The notes: generated from the sequence alone by a model not told the origin. A stretch of DNA of 64,000 bases from Verrucomicrobiota bacterium (GCA_023416735.1 JAEZGX010000026.1:124001-188000); one strand, 5' to 3'. Positions 24,347 to 33,546 are shown, counted from the stretch's first letter. Made by a program: numbers and translations.

Positions 24347-26452
24347 ATGCATCCAACCGATTCGAATCTCCGACCTGCGTCGGCGCCTCCGGCCCGAGCG
24401 CCGATGGCGTCAACGCGCCCTCTTCAATCTCTCCTGCCCGCGGGCCCGATTCGGCCCTCGGTGGTGCCGGCGGACGACGTCCTTGCCAGCGTGCTCGGCT
24501 CGCTTGGCGGGAAACGGGTCGTCGTGTTGTTCAATCGCGGGAATCGCGGCGACGGGGTGATTCATTTAGGCGGGCGGCGGCTTTTCGCTGCGCTGGGTTT
24601 GCAGTGGACCGAGATTCGGGAGGCGGAGGCTCCGCCGGCGATCGAGGCGGACGTGCTGGTGGTGTTCGGCTGCGGGGCGTTTTGTCGCGGCACGCATACG
24701 GTGGTGGAGGTGGTCGAGCGATATGCGTCGCAGGTGAAGGAAGTGGTGATTCTTCCCTCGTCGTTCGATCTCACGTGCCAGCGCGTGCGGCAGTTTGTTC
24801 AGAGCTGGGACGATCGGTATGTGGTGTTTTGCCGAGAACGGCGGAGTTTTGCGGCCGTTAATGCGGCGAAGACGCGCGCGAAACAGGTGTTGTTGTCGCA
24901 CGATCTGGCGTTCTGGGCGGATTTGCGGGAATGGACGGAGCGTTCGCATGCCGGAACAGGCGCGGTGTTTCGCCGCGATGCCGAGGCGGTGTTCGATCGA
25001 CGGCCGCAGATTGCCGGCGCGTTGGATGTATCGCGCGGACCCGACACGCAGCCGGAGGTGCTGCTGGATTTTGTCGCGCGGCATGCGGTGATTCACACCG
25101 ATCGCACGCATGCGGCGATCACGGGAGCGATGATGGGGCGTGAGGTGTGGTTTTATCGGAACGCGTATTTCAAGAACGAGGCCATCTACGAGCACAGCCT
25201 CGCGCACCTGCCGAATGTGCGCTTCGTCGGAAAGCAGCCGTTTTCGTTCCGGCAATGCGGTCGCACGCTCTATGCGCACCACGTGCAGCGGAATGCGTGG
25301 AGGGTGCGCGCGAAGCTGGCCGCGATGAGGAATGGACGGGGCCGGCGCGGTGTGGGAGAAGGCAAGAGCGCGGAATTGTGCGGTATCCGTAATCCGGAGA
25401 CGCCGGCGCTGTCGGTGATCATGCCGGCGTATAATGCCGAGCGGTTCGTGGGGCCGGCGATCGAGAGCGTGTTGAGCCAGACCTGGCGCGATTTCGAGTT
25501 TATCATCATCGATGACGGCTCGACCGACGGCACCCGCGAGATTATCGAGCAGTTTGCGGCGCGCGATCGACGGATTCGGAGTTGTCCGAACGAGCGGAAT
25601 CTCGGCGTGGTGAAAACCTTGAATCGCGCGCTTTCGCTGGCGCGGGCGGACTGGGTGGCGCGCATGGATGCCGACGACATTTCACTGCCGACGCGTTTCG
25701 AGCGGCAGATGGCGGTCGCGCGGGAAGATCCGAGCGTGAGTTTGGTGACGTGTCCCTTCGACGTGATCGATTCGAAGGAGAAACGCGTGCCGGGCTGGCG
25801 GGGCATTTGTTTCCAGCAGGAGCTGCTGCCGTTTTTCCTGTTGTTCTACAACCGGCTCAACGCGCACGGGCAGGTGTTGTATTCGGCGCAGCGCGTGCGC
25901 GAGGTGGGCGGTTATCGCGAGGAGTATCACCTGAGCGAGGCGACGGATCTTTGGATTCGAATGATGCGCGTGGCGAGGTGCCGGGTGGTGCCGGAGCCGC
26001 TTTATCTTTGGCGGGCGGGGAATCCCAATTCGGTGACGAAACAGAATGCGTTTCGCTATGCCGAGTGGAGTTTGCGGGCGTGCCGGGAGGAGATTGCGCG
26101 CACGTGCGGGCTGCAGTTGTCGCGCGAGCAGATGGTGGCGCTGCGGGATTTCTGGCTGCGTTTTGATGACGGCAGCCTGGATTGGCAGGAAGTGGAGCGA
26201 TTGGTGAGCGCAATTGCGGTTCGATATCGGCCGCCAGGCGAGGTGGGTGGATGGAAGCGAAAAGTGGCGGTGGCGACAGGATGCGCGTGGTTGTCGCACG
26301 CGATGCTGGAGCTGAAGCGGAGGAACCCGCGCGAGTTTATGCAACGATTGGGCGCTGCGGGCCGGGCGTCGGGTGGATGGCTGCCGCTCGCGATGGCGCA
26401 GTTCGGCGTCGAGATGCTGGCAGTGGGCGGGCGAGGAAGTCGGAGAGCGTAA
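24347..26452 (+). CDS. Polysaccharide pyruvyltransferase fused to a GT2 glycosyltransferase
   Basis: A 701-residue fusion. Residues about 45-320 resemble the polysaccharide pyruvyl transferase fold: 'VVLFNRGNRGDGVIHLGGRR', then VVFGCGAFCRGTHT, 'FCRERRSF' and HTDRTHAAITGAMMGREVWF. Residues about 360-600 are a GT-A family 2 glycosyltransferase: LSVIMPAYNAERFVGPAIES, FIIIDDGSTDGTREII, and the metal-binding DADD in ARMDADDISLPTR. It probably builds and modifies a surface polysaccharide. The longest start was kept; ATG 24404 is an alternative and neither has a clear ribosome site. The next gene is an O-acyltransferase, supporting a polysaccharide role. Confidence 0.85.
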   Translation: MHPTDSNLRPASAPPARAPMASTRPLQSLLPAGPIRPSVVPADDVLASVLGSLGGKRVVVLFNRGNRGDGVIHLGGRRLFAALGLQWTEIREAEAPPAIEADVLVVFGCGAFCRGTHTVVEVVERYASQVKEVVILPSSFDLTCQRVRQFVQSWDDRYVVFCRERRSFAAVNAAKTRAKQVLLSHDLAFWADLREWTERSHAGTGAVFRRDAEAVFDRRPQIAGALDVSRGPDTQPEVLLDFVARHAVIHTDRTHAAITGAMMGREVWFYRNAYFKNEAIYEHSLAHLPNVRFVGKQPFSFRQCGRTLYAHHVQRNAWRVRAKLAAMRNGRGRRGVGEGKSAELCGIRNPETPALSVIMPAYNAERFVGPAIESVLSQTWRDFEFIIIDDGSTDGTREIIEQFAARDRRIRSCPNERNLGVVKTLNRALSLARADWVARMDADDISLPTRFERQMAVAREDPSVSLVTCPFDVIDSKEKRVPGWRGICFQQELLPFFLLFYNRLNAHGQVLYSAQRVREVGGYREEYHLSEATDLWIRMMRVARCRVVPEPLYLWRAGNPNSVTKQNAFRYAEWSLRACREEIARTCGLQLSREQMVALRDFWLRFDDGSLDWQEVERLVSAIAVRYRPPGEVGGWKRKVAVATGCAWLSHAMLELKRRNPREFMQRLGAAGRASGGWLPLAMAQFGVEMLAVGGRGSRRA

Positions 26453-26611
26453 TGCTTTTTTCAGGCGTTCAGCGTTCCCCTGAAGCGGCCTGCAGAAGGG
26501 GTGCCCTCAGGGGCGGTCGCGGTGGCTCGATGGCCCGGCGTTTCCCACCATGGGGATCTGGTGCAGAGTTCGGGTGGCCGCCGGTTTGGGTTGGTTGTCA
26601 CACGCCCGCTT

Positions 26612-28930
26612 ATGTCTCGAATAGGTTATCGACCGGACATCGATGGGTTACGCGCGCTGGCCGTGCTGCCGGTCGTCTTCTTCCACAGCGAGTTGAAGTT
26701 TTATGGTGGATACGTCGGGGTGGACGTATTCTTCGTTATTTCGGGATACTTGATCACGGCGTTGATCGGGGCGGAAATGGCAGCGGGAACGTTTTCGCTG
26801 CGCGATTTCTGGGAGCGGCGGATCCGACGAATCATGCCCGCGGCGACGGTGACGGTGGCGGTGTCGCTGGTGCTGGGATTTTTTCTGATGCTGCCGGCGG
26901 ATTTCGAGGCGTTGGGCGAGTCGGCGATCGCGCAGGCGTTGTTGTCGGCAAACATCTACTTTCATCAGACGACGGGTTATTTCGAGCGGCCGGCGGACAC
27001 GAAGCCGCTGCTGCACTTCTGGTCATTGGCGGTGGAGGAGCAGTTTTATCTCATCTTTCCGCTGGTGTTGCTGGCGCTGCAACGATGGTCGGCGCGCGTG
27101 AAGCTGGCGGTGGTGGGCGGCGTGGCGGCGGTGTCGTTTGCGCTGAGTGTGGTGGGCGTGTGGGCGTTTCCGCAGGGAACGTTTTACTTGCTGCCGACGC
27201 GTGCGTGGGAATTGGCGCTGGGAGCTTTGCTGGCGTTGAGCGGCGGGCGCTTGCCGTTGTCGGAGCGAGCGCGCGGGCCGATCGGTTGGGCGGGGCTGGT
27301 GATGATGTTGGCGCCGGTGGCGATCTATGATGCGGACTCGCCGTTTCCCGGGCTGCTGGCGGTGCCGCCGTGTTTGGGGGCGTTGCTGGTGATTTGGGGA
27401 ACGGCGACGGAGCGTTCGACGCTGGGGCGGGTGTTGTCCTCGCGGCCCTTGGTGTGGGTGGGGCTGATGTCGTATTCGCTCTATCTCTGGCACTGGCCGG
27501 TGAAGGTGTTTTCGCATTATTGGTTTACGGGATTGCACAGCCCTCTGGCGATGCGGTTGGGCGTCGTGGTGGTCAGCTTCGGTTTGGCGTGGTTGTCGTG
27601 GCGTTATGTCGAAACGCCTTTCCGCACGCGGCGGGTGCGTATGCCGGTGAGAAAGCTCATGCTGGGCGCGGCGACGGCGAGTGTGGCGACGTTGGGCGTG
27701 GGGGCGGCGATTGCGGCAGGTGACGGATGGCCGGGGCGGTTCCCGCCGGAGATCGTCGAGTATGCGTCGGCGTATGAGGATCGGCCGCAGGTGGAAGAAG
27801 CGGATTTGACGATCGAGGAGGCGGAAGCGGGAGCGTTGCCGATACTAGGCGACGGCCGCGGACGGAGCGGGCCGACGATTTTGTTGTGGGGCGACAGTCA
27901 TGCGCGCGTGGTGTCGCCGGCGGTCGAGGCGATGTGTCGGCAGTTGGGCGTTCGCGGTTATCGGGCGAGCCGGTCGGAAACGCCGGCGCTGCTCGACTGG
28001 GGCGGTGCGGATGTGCGCGACTACAACGAGGCGGTGTTTCGCTGGATCGAGCGGACGAGGCCCACGGTGGTGGTGTTGGCATCGCGGTGGGAGAAGGCCC
28101 TCCGCACGGAAGAAGATGAAGAGAGCCTGCGCGCGACGGTGGAGCGGCTTCGTGGCTTGGGCGTATCCGTATCGGTGATGCGCCAGGTCGCTTCACAGCA
28201 GAAGGACATTCCGAAGGCGCTCGCGCGCGCCGAGCTGCTCGGGGGCGATGTCGAAGAAGTCGGCGTGCCGGTGGCGTTGCACGAGAAAGTCACGCAACGA
28301 TCGAACGACATGATTGATCACGTGGAAGCGACGGTGCGAGGATTGTTGGTGTTGGACCCGATCCCGTATTTATCGCGCGAGAAGCGCTGCGTGGCGGAGG
28401 TCGGCGGCCGGCCGTTGTATTACGATTATCAGCACCTGACGACCTTTGGCGCGGAGCAGCTCACGCCGATGTTTGCGGCCTTGTTGAAAACGGTGGTGGA
28501 GGAGCGTGGACGCAGCGAGGCCGTGCCCGAGTTGTGGATACGGGAACACGGGCACGTGGCCGTGTTACGAGGCGAATGGCTGGGCGCGCTGGCAGAGCTG
28601 AACGGGCACGCCCCAAGGGTCGCGGAGCATGACGAGCCGGGAGCCGTCGGGGAGCGCGTCTTCGGAGGCGAAGGTCGCGCCGGCGGATTCGAGGCGGGCG
28701 CGATCGGCGGCGTCGTTTTGAGAAATGAAAGCCACGTGAAAGCAGAGCGGATGGGCGGCGGCGTAGTCCGGTATGGCGGCGGCGGGGTTGGTGTAGAGTT
28801 CGACGATGACGCGGCCGGTGTCGTCGGCGAGAAAGTGAGTAAACGGCGCATCGTCGCGGCGGCGGACGACGGCGAAACCGAGATGATCGACATACCAGCG
28901 GGCGTGGGCGCGGGCGTCGGGCACGTTTAA
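26612..28930 (+). CDS. OafA/YrhL-type acyltransferase with SGNH domain and abnormal C-terminus
   Basis: A 772-residue inner-membrane acyltransferase-3 protein. The start YRPDIDGLRALAVLPVVFFH carries the catalytic histidine, followed by GVDVFFVISGYLIT, 'SLAVEEQFYLIFPL' and about ten helices. A periplasmic SGNH hydrolase-like domain follows, with GDSH in LLWGDSHARVV and the terminal D..H in YDYQHLTTFG. It likely acetylates a surface glycan. A normal protein would end near 28510; this frame runs about 135 residues further, antisense to the VOC gene at 28565-28951. The extra tail is Gly/Glu/Val-rich and looks like read-through after loss of a stop. Confidence 0.85.
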   Translation: MSRIGYRPDIDGLRALAVLPVVFFHSELKFYGGYVGVDVFFVISGYLITALIGAEMAAGTFSLRDFWERRIRRIMPAATVTVAVSLVLGFFLMLPADFEALGESAIAQALLSANIYFHQTTGYFERPADTKPLLHFWSLAVEEQFYLIFPLVLLALQRWSARVKLAVVGGVAAVSFALSVVGVWAFPQGTFYLLPTRAWELALGALLALSGGRLPLSERARGPIGWAGLVMMLAPVAIYDADSPFPGLLAVPPCLGALLVIWGTATERSTLGRVLSSRPLVWVGLMSYSLYLWHWPVKVFSHYWFTGLHSPLAMRLGVVVVSFGLAWLSWRYVETPFRTRRVRMPVRKLMLGAATASVATLGVGAAIAAGDGWPGRFPPEIVEYASAYEDRPQVEEADLTIEEAEAGALPILGDGRGRSGPTILLWGDSHARVVSPAVEAMCRQLGVRGYRASRSETPALLDWGGADVRDYNEAVFRWIERTRPTVVVLASRWEKALRTEEDEESLRATVERLRGLGVSVSVMRQVASQQKDIPKALARAELLGGDVEEVGVPVALHEKVTQRSNDMIDHVEATVRGLLVLDPIPYLSREKRCVAEVGGRPLYYDYQHLTTFGAEQLTPMFAALLKTVVEERGRSEAVPELWIREHGHVAVLRGEWLGALAELNGHAPRVAEHDEPGAVGERVFGGEGRAGGFEAGAIGGVVLRNESHVKAERMGGGVVRYGGGGVGVEFDDDAAGVVGEKVSKRRIVAAADDGETEMIDIPAGVGAGVGHV

Positions 28931-28951
28931 CGCGAAATGTTCGAAGGTCAT
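28565..28951 (-). CDS. VOC-family (glyoxalase-fold) protein
   Basis: A 128-residue single VOC module: MTFEHFALNVPDARAHARWY at the N-terminus, GRVIVELYTNP in the middle with the metal-ligand-type glutamate, 'HVAFISQNDAADRARLESAG', and SRLVMLRDPWGVPVQLCQR at the end. Such proteins bind small substrates through a divalent metal; the substrate is unknown. It is fully typical in length and sequence, so it is the real gene here and the acyltransferase tail on the other strand is the anomaly. It lies 73 bases after the TonB receptor on the same strand. Confidence 0.85.
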   Translation of the reverse strand: MTFEHFALNVPDARAHARWYVDHLGFAVVRRRDDAPFTHFLADDTGRVIVELYTNPAAAIPDYAAAHPLCFHVAFISQNDAADRARLESAGATFASEDALPDGSRLVMLRDPWGVPVQLCQRAQPFAS

Positions 28952-29024
28952 TCGAACGCGTTAGCGCGGTCGGCGGGTTGAGGCAATGGTTCGCGCGGTG
29001 AAAGCGCGACGCTCGTTGGGATCG

Positions 29025-31070
29025 TCAATACTCCCACGTGACTTGGAAGTAACCGCTGCGCTGAATTTCAGCGGGCATGACGGTGGCGGAGAATTCGGGA
29101 TGGCTGGCGTCGAGGAGATTGCGGCCGACGATGGAAAGTTCGAGCGCGGGAGTGGGCCGCCAGCCGATGCGCAGGTCGAGTTCGACGTAGCTGGGCACGT
29201 AGGGCATGGGCAGCCGATCGACGTAGCGGAAGGCGAAATCGAGCTCGATGTTGTGCGGGAGGTTGATCGCGGAATTGAGTTTGGCGATGTGAGGGGCGTC
29301 GTTGGTTTCGAGGAAACCGCCGGTGGGATCGACGATCCCGGGTTGGAAGTGGAGATTCTCGTGCAAGTAGGAATAGCTGCCGGTGAGACGCCACCACGGG
29401 GTGGCCTGCCAGGTGATCATGAGTTCGGCGCCGGCGGTGTCGCCCTCGCGCGCGTTGCGGAGGATCAGCGATTCGCTGGCGGGTTCCTGCGAGAAAGTGC
29501 GGAGATTGTCGTAGCGGTTGAGGAAGAGCGCGAGGTCGACGAAAAGGTTCTGGTTCGGCTGCACGCGGTAGCCGGCCTCAAAAGCGATGAGTGTTTCGGA
29601 ATCAAAGGCGCGATCGCCGCGGAAGAGAATGAGCGGATTGGAGTAGTCGGGTCGGAACGCCGCGTCGTGCTCGGCGCGGGTCGGGGTGCGGACGGCGCGG
29701 GAGAGGGAGGTCCACAGGGTTTGCCGGTCGGTCGGTCGGAACGCGAGGCGCAGACTCGGCTGCAGCTCAAAGCCGGTGAAGTCGTTGTTCTCGAATTTTG
29801 AGCCGACGGTGAGGCTCAGACGCTCAGGCAGGAGCGTGATTTCGTCCTGAATGAAGCCGCCGAGAAGCCGGATGGTGCGGGATCGCGGCACGAAGACGTA
29901 GGAGCGGCCGTCGCGGGTTTCATCGGCGGAGTGACGATAGAGGATTCCGGCGACGAGTTGATGCCGATCGATGGCGCGAAAACGGTAGATGAACTCGAGT
30001 TCGGCGGTGTGGCGGTTCTCGTAGAAGTCCGTTGGGACATTGCTGATGTTGCGTTCGTAGTAGGATTGAACCTCGAGTTGAGAGTCGTCCGGGAAGCTGT
30101 GTTCCCAACGGCCGAGGAGATTGCCTCCTTCATAGAGAGCCGAGGTGCTGACGCGGCGATGAGTGCGATTGAAGTAGAGATCGCCCTGCAAGGTGAACCG
30201 GTCGGCGGGGGAGACGTAGGAGTCGAGGCGGAAGCCTCCCTGGCTTTGGCGGAGCGAATCGCCGGCAGGCTGGCCATTGCCGAAGATGATTTCGTCGCGT
30301 TCGACGTGCTTGAAGTAAACGCGGTAATAGCTGTCGAGGCCGAGCTTGTCGCCGTAGCGGATGCCGGTGAAGCCGCGTTCCTCCGTGCCGCTGCCGGCGG
30401 AAACGAGGAGGCCCTGAGTTTCGTCGGCGGATTTGCTGACGAGGTTGATGACGCCGTTGACGGCGTTGGCTCCCCAGAGAACGGCGCCGGGCCCGCGAAC
30501 GGTTTCGACGCGATCGAGGTCGAGGAGGAGCGCGTCTTGGATGTTCCAGGAAACGCCGGCGAACAGGGGGGTGTAGAGACTGCGGCCGTCGAGGAGCACT
30601 TCCATCTTGTTGCCCACGGCGCTGCTGAAGCCGCGGGCGTTGATCGCGTAGCCGCTGCCGGCGTCGCGTCCGACGTGGATACCGGGGGCCAGGCGGAGGA
30701 TTTCGGGGAGGCGCACGGCGCCGGAGCGACGGATGTCGTCGCGGGTGAGCACGCTGATGGCGGTCGGGGCGGTGCGCCAGTCTTCGAGGGAGCGGGAGAC
30801 CGAGATGACCTGAATCTCCAAGAGGTCGTCGAGACTCATCGTCTTGAGCTCGCCCGCAGAGAATGGCGGTGCGACCGAGCTGGCGGCGTCAGCGATGGAG
30901 AGCAACAGCAAGCCTACGATGCCGGCGAGGAAACCGGATAAGCGGACACGCGAGGTCGGCGCGGCGGGAAACACGGGGGCGTGCTGATTGGGGTGCCGGG
31001 CCAGCAAAGCGCTTGTCCGGCGGAGAGTGTTAGTCAGCTGCGGCTGGGCGATGTGCAAAGAAAGTTCCAC
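29025..31070 (-). CDS. TonB-dependent outer-membrane receptor
   Basis: A 681-residue beta-barrel receptor. A long N-terminal segment ends in a signal-peptide core (FLAGIVGLLLLSIADA) near residue 62. The plug domain has SVSRSLEDWRTAPTAISVLT and RDDIRRSGAVRLPEILRLAPG, and the barrel ends in ...VTWEY with a terminal aromatic. The plug pattern (VETVRGPGAVLWGANAVNGV) fits vitamin B12/siderophore-type receptors, but the ligand is unknown. The start is a GTG directly following the TGA of the upstream gene (TGA|GTG), so they are translationally coupled. No TonB/ExbB gene is nearby. Confidence 0.92.
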   Translation of the reverse strand: MELSLHIAQPQLTNTLRRTSALLARHPNQHAPVFPAAPTSRVRLSGFLAGIVGLLLLSIADAASSVAPPFSAGELKTMSLDDLLEIQVISVSRSLEDWRTAPTAISVLTRDDIRRSGAVRLPEILRLAPGIHVGRDAGSGYAINARGFSSAVGNKMEVLLDGRSLYTPLFAGVSWNIQDALLLDLDRVETVRGPGAVLWGANAVNGVINLVSKSADETQGLLVSAGSGTEERGFTGIRYGDKLGLDSYYRVYFKHVERDEIIFGNGQPAGDSLRQSQGGFRLDSYVSPADRFTLQGDLYFNRTHRRVSTSALYEGGNLLGRWEHSFPDDSQLEVQSYYERNISNVPTDFYENRHTAELEFIYRFRAIDRHQLVAGILYRHSADETRDGRSYVFVPRSRTIRLLGGFIQDEITLLPERLSLTVGSKFENNDFTGFELQPSLRLAFRPTDRQTLWTSLSRAVRTPTRAEHDAAFRPDYSNPLILFRGDRAFDSETLIAFEAGYRVQPNQNLFVDLALFLNRYDNLRTFSQEPASESLILRNAREGDTAGAELMITWQATPWWRLTGSYSYLHENLHFQPGIVDPTGGFLETNDAPHIAKLNSAINLPHNIELDFAFRYVDRLPMPYVPSYVELDLRIGWRPTPALELSIVGRNLLDASHPEFSATVMPAEIQRSGYFQVTWEY

Positions 31071-31466
31071 TCATGACGCGTTCTGCGAACCGCTGCGGAG
31101 ATCGGCTCGGGCGGTCCACGCCCATGCCAAGGCGAGCGGTAGCTCGACGGCGGCGTCGGCCAGGTAGATCGGCGAGATGACCTCGCGGATGACGAAGACG
31201 ATGTCCACGAGCGCTAGAACCAAGGCGAAGCCCGCGGCGAGGAGACGCCATTCAGGGGTGATGCGGCGACGGAATCCGGCGAGCGCGAGACAGGCGCCGA
31301 AGGTGGCGAGCAGCGCTCCGACGGTTTGCACGAGCCAGTCGTCGGTTTTGGGGCCGGTCACTGCTTCGAAGCTGGCCAAGTGGAGCAAGGGCCAAATCCC
31401 GGTGAGGAAATAGAACGCGCCTTGCCCGACGGCGAGGCGAGCGGACCAAGTGCCGGAAGCGGACAC
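31071..31466 (-). CDS. Small four-helix membrane protein
   Basis: A 131-residue protein with four predicted transmembrane segments: FYFLTGIWPLLHLASF, 'QTVGALLATFGACLALAGF', LLAAGFALVLALVDIVFVI and 'AAVELPLALAWAW'. The start is a GTG at 31466, and its stop abuts the TonB-receptor start. A 21-base palindrome lies 34 bases upstream. The family is not recognised; pairing with the receptor suggests a role in the same uptake or stress response. Confidence 0.7.
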   Translation of the reverse strand: MSASGTWSARLAVGQGAFYFLTGIWPLLHLASFEAVTGPKTDDWLVQTVGALLATFGACLALAGFRRRITPEWRLLAAGFALVLALVDIVFVIREVISPIYLADAAVELPLALAWAWTARADLRSGSQNAS

Positions 31467-31499
31467 GGTGAAAGATACGAGCGGAGATGGTTGGGATGA

Positions 31500-31520
31500 T
31501 TGTAATACAATGTATTACAA
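31500..31520. promoter_or_regulatory. 21-base palindrome, probable operator
   Basis: TTGTAATACA and TGTATTACAA form a perfect palindrome around a single central A. It is AT-rich in a GC-rich context and lies 34-54 bases upstream of the small membrane protein/TonB receptor pair, where a repressor would act. The cognate regulator is not identifiable in the window. Confidence 0.7.
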
Positions 31521-31542
31521 GTGATTGTGGTCGGTTTTTTAA

Positions 31543-32361
31543 TCAGGCGAGTGCAGGGCGGGGCCAGGTCTGGGCGACGTAGCGGCCGTGGCGCGGGAGG
31601 CCGCGGTGGTCGAAGTCGGCGAGGAGTGTATCCAATTCCTGGAGCCAGTGATCGCGGCGGAGCGGCAGGCCGTGTCCTGTGGCGGCGATGGCGGGATTGA
31701 GCGCGCGCAGGCGGCGCATGGATTCGTAGGCGGCGCGCCAGTCGGGCGTGAAATAGGCGGGAGGCGGGCGGACCTCGATGGTTTGGCGCCAGACAGCGAG
31801 GGCGGATTCCTGACGCGTGCTGACGAGGGCGTCGCCGGTGATCAGCACGCGATCGGTTTCGCGCCAGAGGGAGACGTGGCCGGGAGTGTGACCCGGCGTT
31901 AGGATCCATTTCCAATCGGGCAGACCGGGAACGCTGCCGTCGGCGGGGAGCGGATGGATGGGTGTCGGGAAATGGGGCGGAGTTCGCGGATAGAGCGGTG
32001 AGCTCGCGGCCATCAAGCCGCCGCCGACGCTGGGGTCGGGCGCGGGGTAGCGCATTTGTTGGTTGAGGAACGGGAGTTCGGACGAGTGGGCGTAAACGGG
32101 GACCGCCCAGCGTTTCAGCAGCGAAGGGAGCGCTCCGATGTGATCGAAGTGGCCGTGGGTGAGGACGATGGCCTGCGGCGGATTCGGGCCGAAGCGCAGG
32201 GTGGCTTCGCGGACGATGCGCGAACCTGCGCCGCGCAGGCCGGCGTCGACCAGCACCCATTGGTTCGGGGCGTCGAGCGCACTGACGAAGAAGAAGTTTA
32301 CCATCACCGTGCGAAAGCCGGTGAGGCCGGGAGCGATTTCGAAAAGGGATGAGGGGCGCAT
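31543..32361 (-). CDS. Metallo-beta-lactamase-fold hydrolase
   Basis: A 272-residue hydrolase with the zinc-binding motif THGHFDHIG, the second ligand region LTPGHTPGHVSLW, ITGDAL and a late histidine in ATGHGLPL. These are typical of the glyoxalase-II-like/MBL-fold family. The substrate is unknown. It lies upstream of the membrane protein/TonB pair on the same strand, 76 bases away, with the palindrome between. Confidence 0.88.
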   Translation of the reverse strand: MRPSSLFEIAPGLTGFRTVMVNFFFVSALDAPNQWVLVDAGLRGAGSRIVREATLRFGPNPPQAIVLTHGHFDHIGALPSLLKRWAVPVYAHSSELPFLNQQMRYPAPDPSVGGGLMAASSPLYPRTPPHFPTPIHPLPADGSVPGLPDWKWILTPGHTPGHVSLWRETDRVLITGDALVSTRQESALAVWRQTIEVRPPPAYFTPDWRAAYESMRRLRALNPAIAATGHGLPLRRDHWLQELDTLLADFDHRGLPRHGRYVAQTWPRPALA

Positions 32362-32652
32362 GGTTCCGAAGGGGAAGAGTTAACACCTGCCAGGGAAGCG
32401 AAACGTATCCGTTTTCTCAGCACCGGCCATCCGGGGAGCGCCGGGGACAAAGCGCGGAAGCGGGCCCGCGAAGGCGGTCCAACATTCTCCGCGGTGGGTT
32501 GAAAACAGCCCCATGGACTCGTCTCGCCAGGCCCCACGGTGGCTTGAAGGAGTGCACCACTATCGTGGCGTGGCGGAGGCGGCTACGGTGCGGCGTTCAC
32601 CGGTCGCGAGTCCGGCAGCGGCCGTCTTTTCACACCTCAGTCACTATTCTCC

Positions 32653-33519
32653 ATGTTTTATCACGATCGAAAACTTCAGTATCGGGTGCGCGTCGATAAA
32701 CCGAATCCGCATTTTGCGAAGATGCTTCAGCAGGCGATCGGCGGCATCGAAGGCGAGATGCGCGTGTGTTTGCAGTATTTGTTTCAGGCGTGGGGCTGTC
32801 GCGGGCCGGTGAAGTATCGCGACATGCTGCTGGAAACCGGCACGGAAGAGATCAGCCACATTGAGATGCTGGCGACGGCGGTGGCGTTGAATCTCGAAGG
32901 CGCGCCGACGGAAACGAAATCGAACGCGGCGCTGCATCCGGTCGTGAATGCGGTGTTGGGCGGAATGGACCCGCGGCATGTATTATCGACGGGATTGGCG
33001 GCGATGGCGGCGGATGCGAATGGCGTGCCGTTCAATGGCTCGTGGGTTGTGGCGAGCGGCAATCTCGCGGCGGACATGTATGCAAACGTCATGGCGGAAT
33101 CGACGGGGCGGGTGTTGGCGACGCGGCTTTACGAGATGACCGACGATCCCGGAATGAAGGACATGCTGTCGTTCCTGATCGCACGCGACACGATGCATCA
33201 GAACCAGTGGCTCGCGGTGTTGGAGGATTTGGGCGGGCTGAATCAAGTGCTACCGATTCCGAATTCGTTTCCGGAGGAACTGCAGAAGAACGACGTGGCG
33301 TATTCGTTTGTGTCGACGCAGCGGGAGCCGGCGGAAGATCCGGGGCATCGTTGGACGACGGGTCCGTCGATCGATGGGAAGGGAGTGTTTACCTTTGTGC
33401 AGGGTGCGCCGGTGGGCGGGGAGCCGGTTTTGGCGCCACCGAAGCCGGAAGGACATGCGCAGACGGAGCAGATGACGGGGGCGTTGACGGAGGATATCGA
33501 TCGGCCGTTGAAGCGCTAA
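32653..33519 (+). CDS. Manganese catalase
   Basis: A 288-residue non-heme catalase that disproportionates hydrogen peroxide with a di-manganese centre. Ligands are visible at expected places: E35 (GGIEGEMRV), E66 and H69 (GTEEISHIEM), E149 (NVMAES) and H182 (ARDTMHQNQW). Length and order match the family. It has its own 290-base upstream region and is followed by a strong hairpin (33547-33586). Confidence 0.95.
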   Translation: MFYHDRKLQYRVRVDKPNPHFAKMLQQAIGGIEGEMRVCLQYLFQAWGCRGPVKYRDMLLETGTEEISHIEMLATAVALNLEGAPTETKSNAALHPVVNAVLGGMDPRHVLSTGLAAMAADANGVPFNGSWVVASGNLAADMYANVMAESTGRVLATRLYEMTDDPGMKDMLSFLIARDTMHQNQWLAVLEDLGGLNQVLPIPNSFPEELQKNDVAYSFVSTQREPAEDPGHRWTTGPSIDGKGVFTFVQGAPVGGEPVLAPPKPEGHAQTEQMTGALTEDIDRPLKR

Positions 33520-33546
33520 GAAGGTTTTAACCTGCGGGAGATCAAC

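Noticed and set aside
24347..24400. GATTCGAATC near 24.36 kb, resembling a tRNA T-loop
   Set aside because: The flanking bases do not form a T-arm stem on either strand and no acceptor or anticodon stem is present.
26453..26611. Possible promoter or small gene before the acyltransferase
   Set aside because: No reading frame, hairpin or box pair was convincing.
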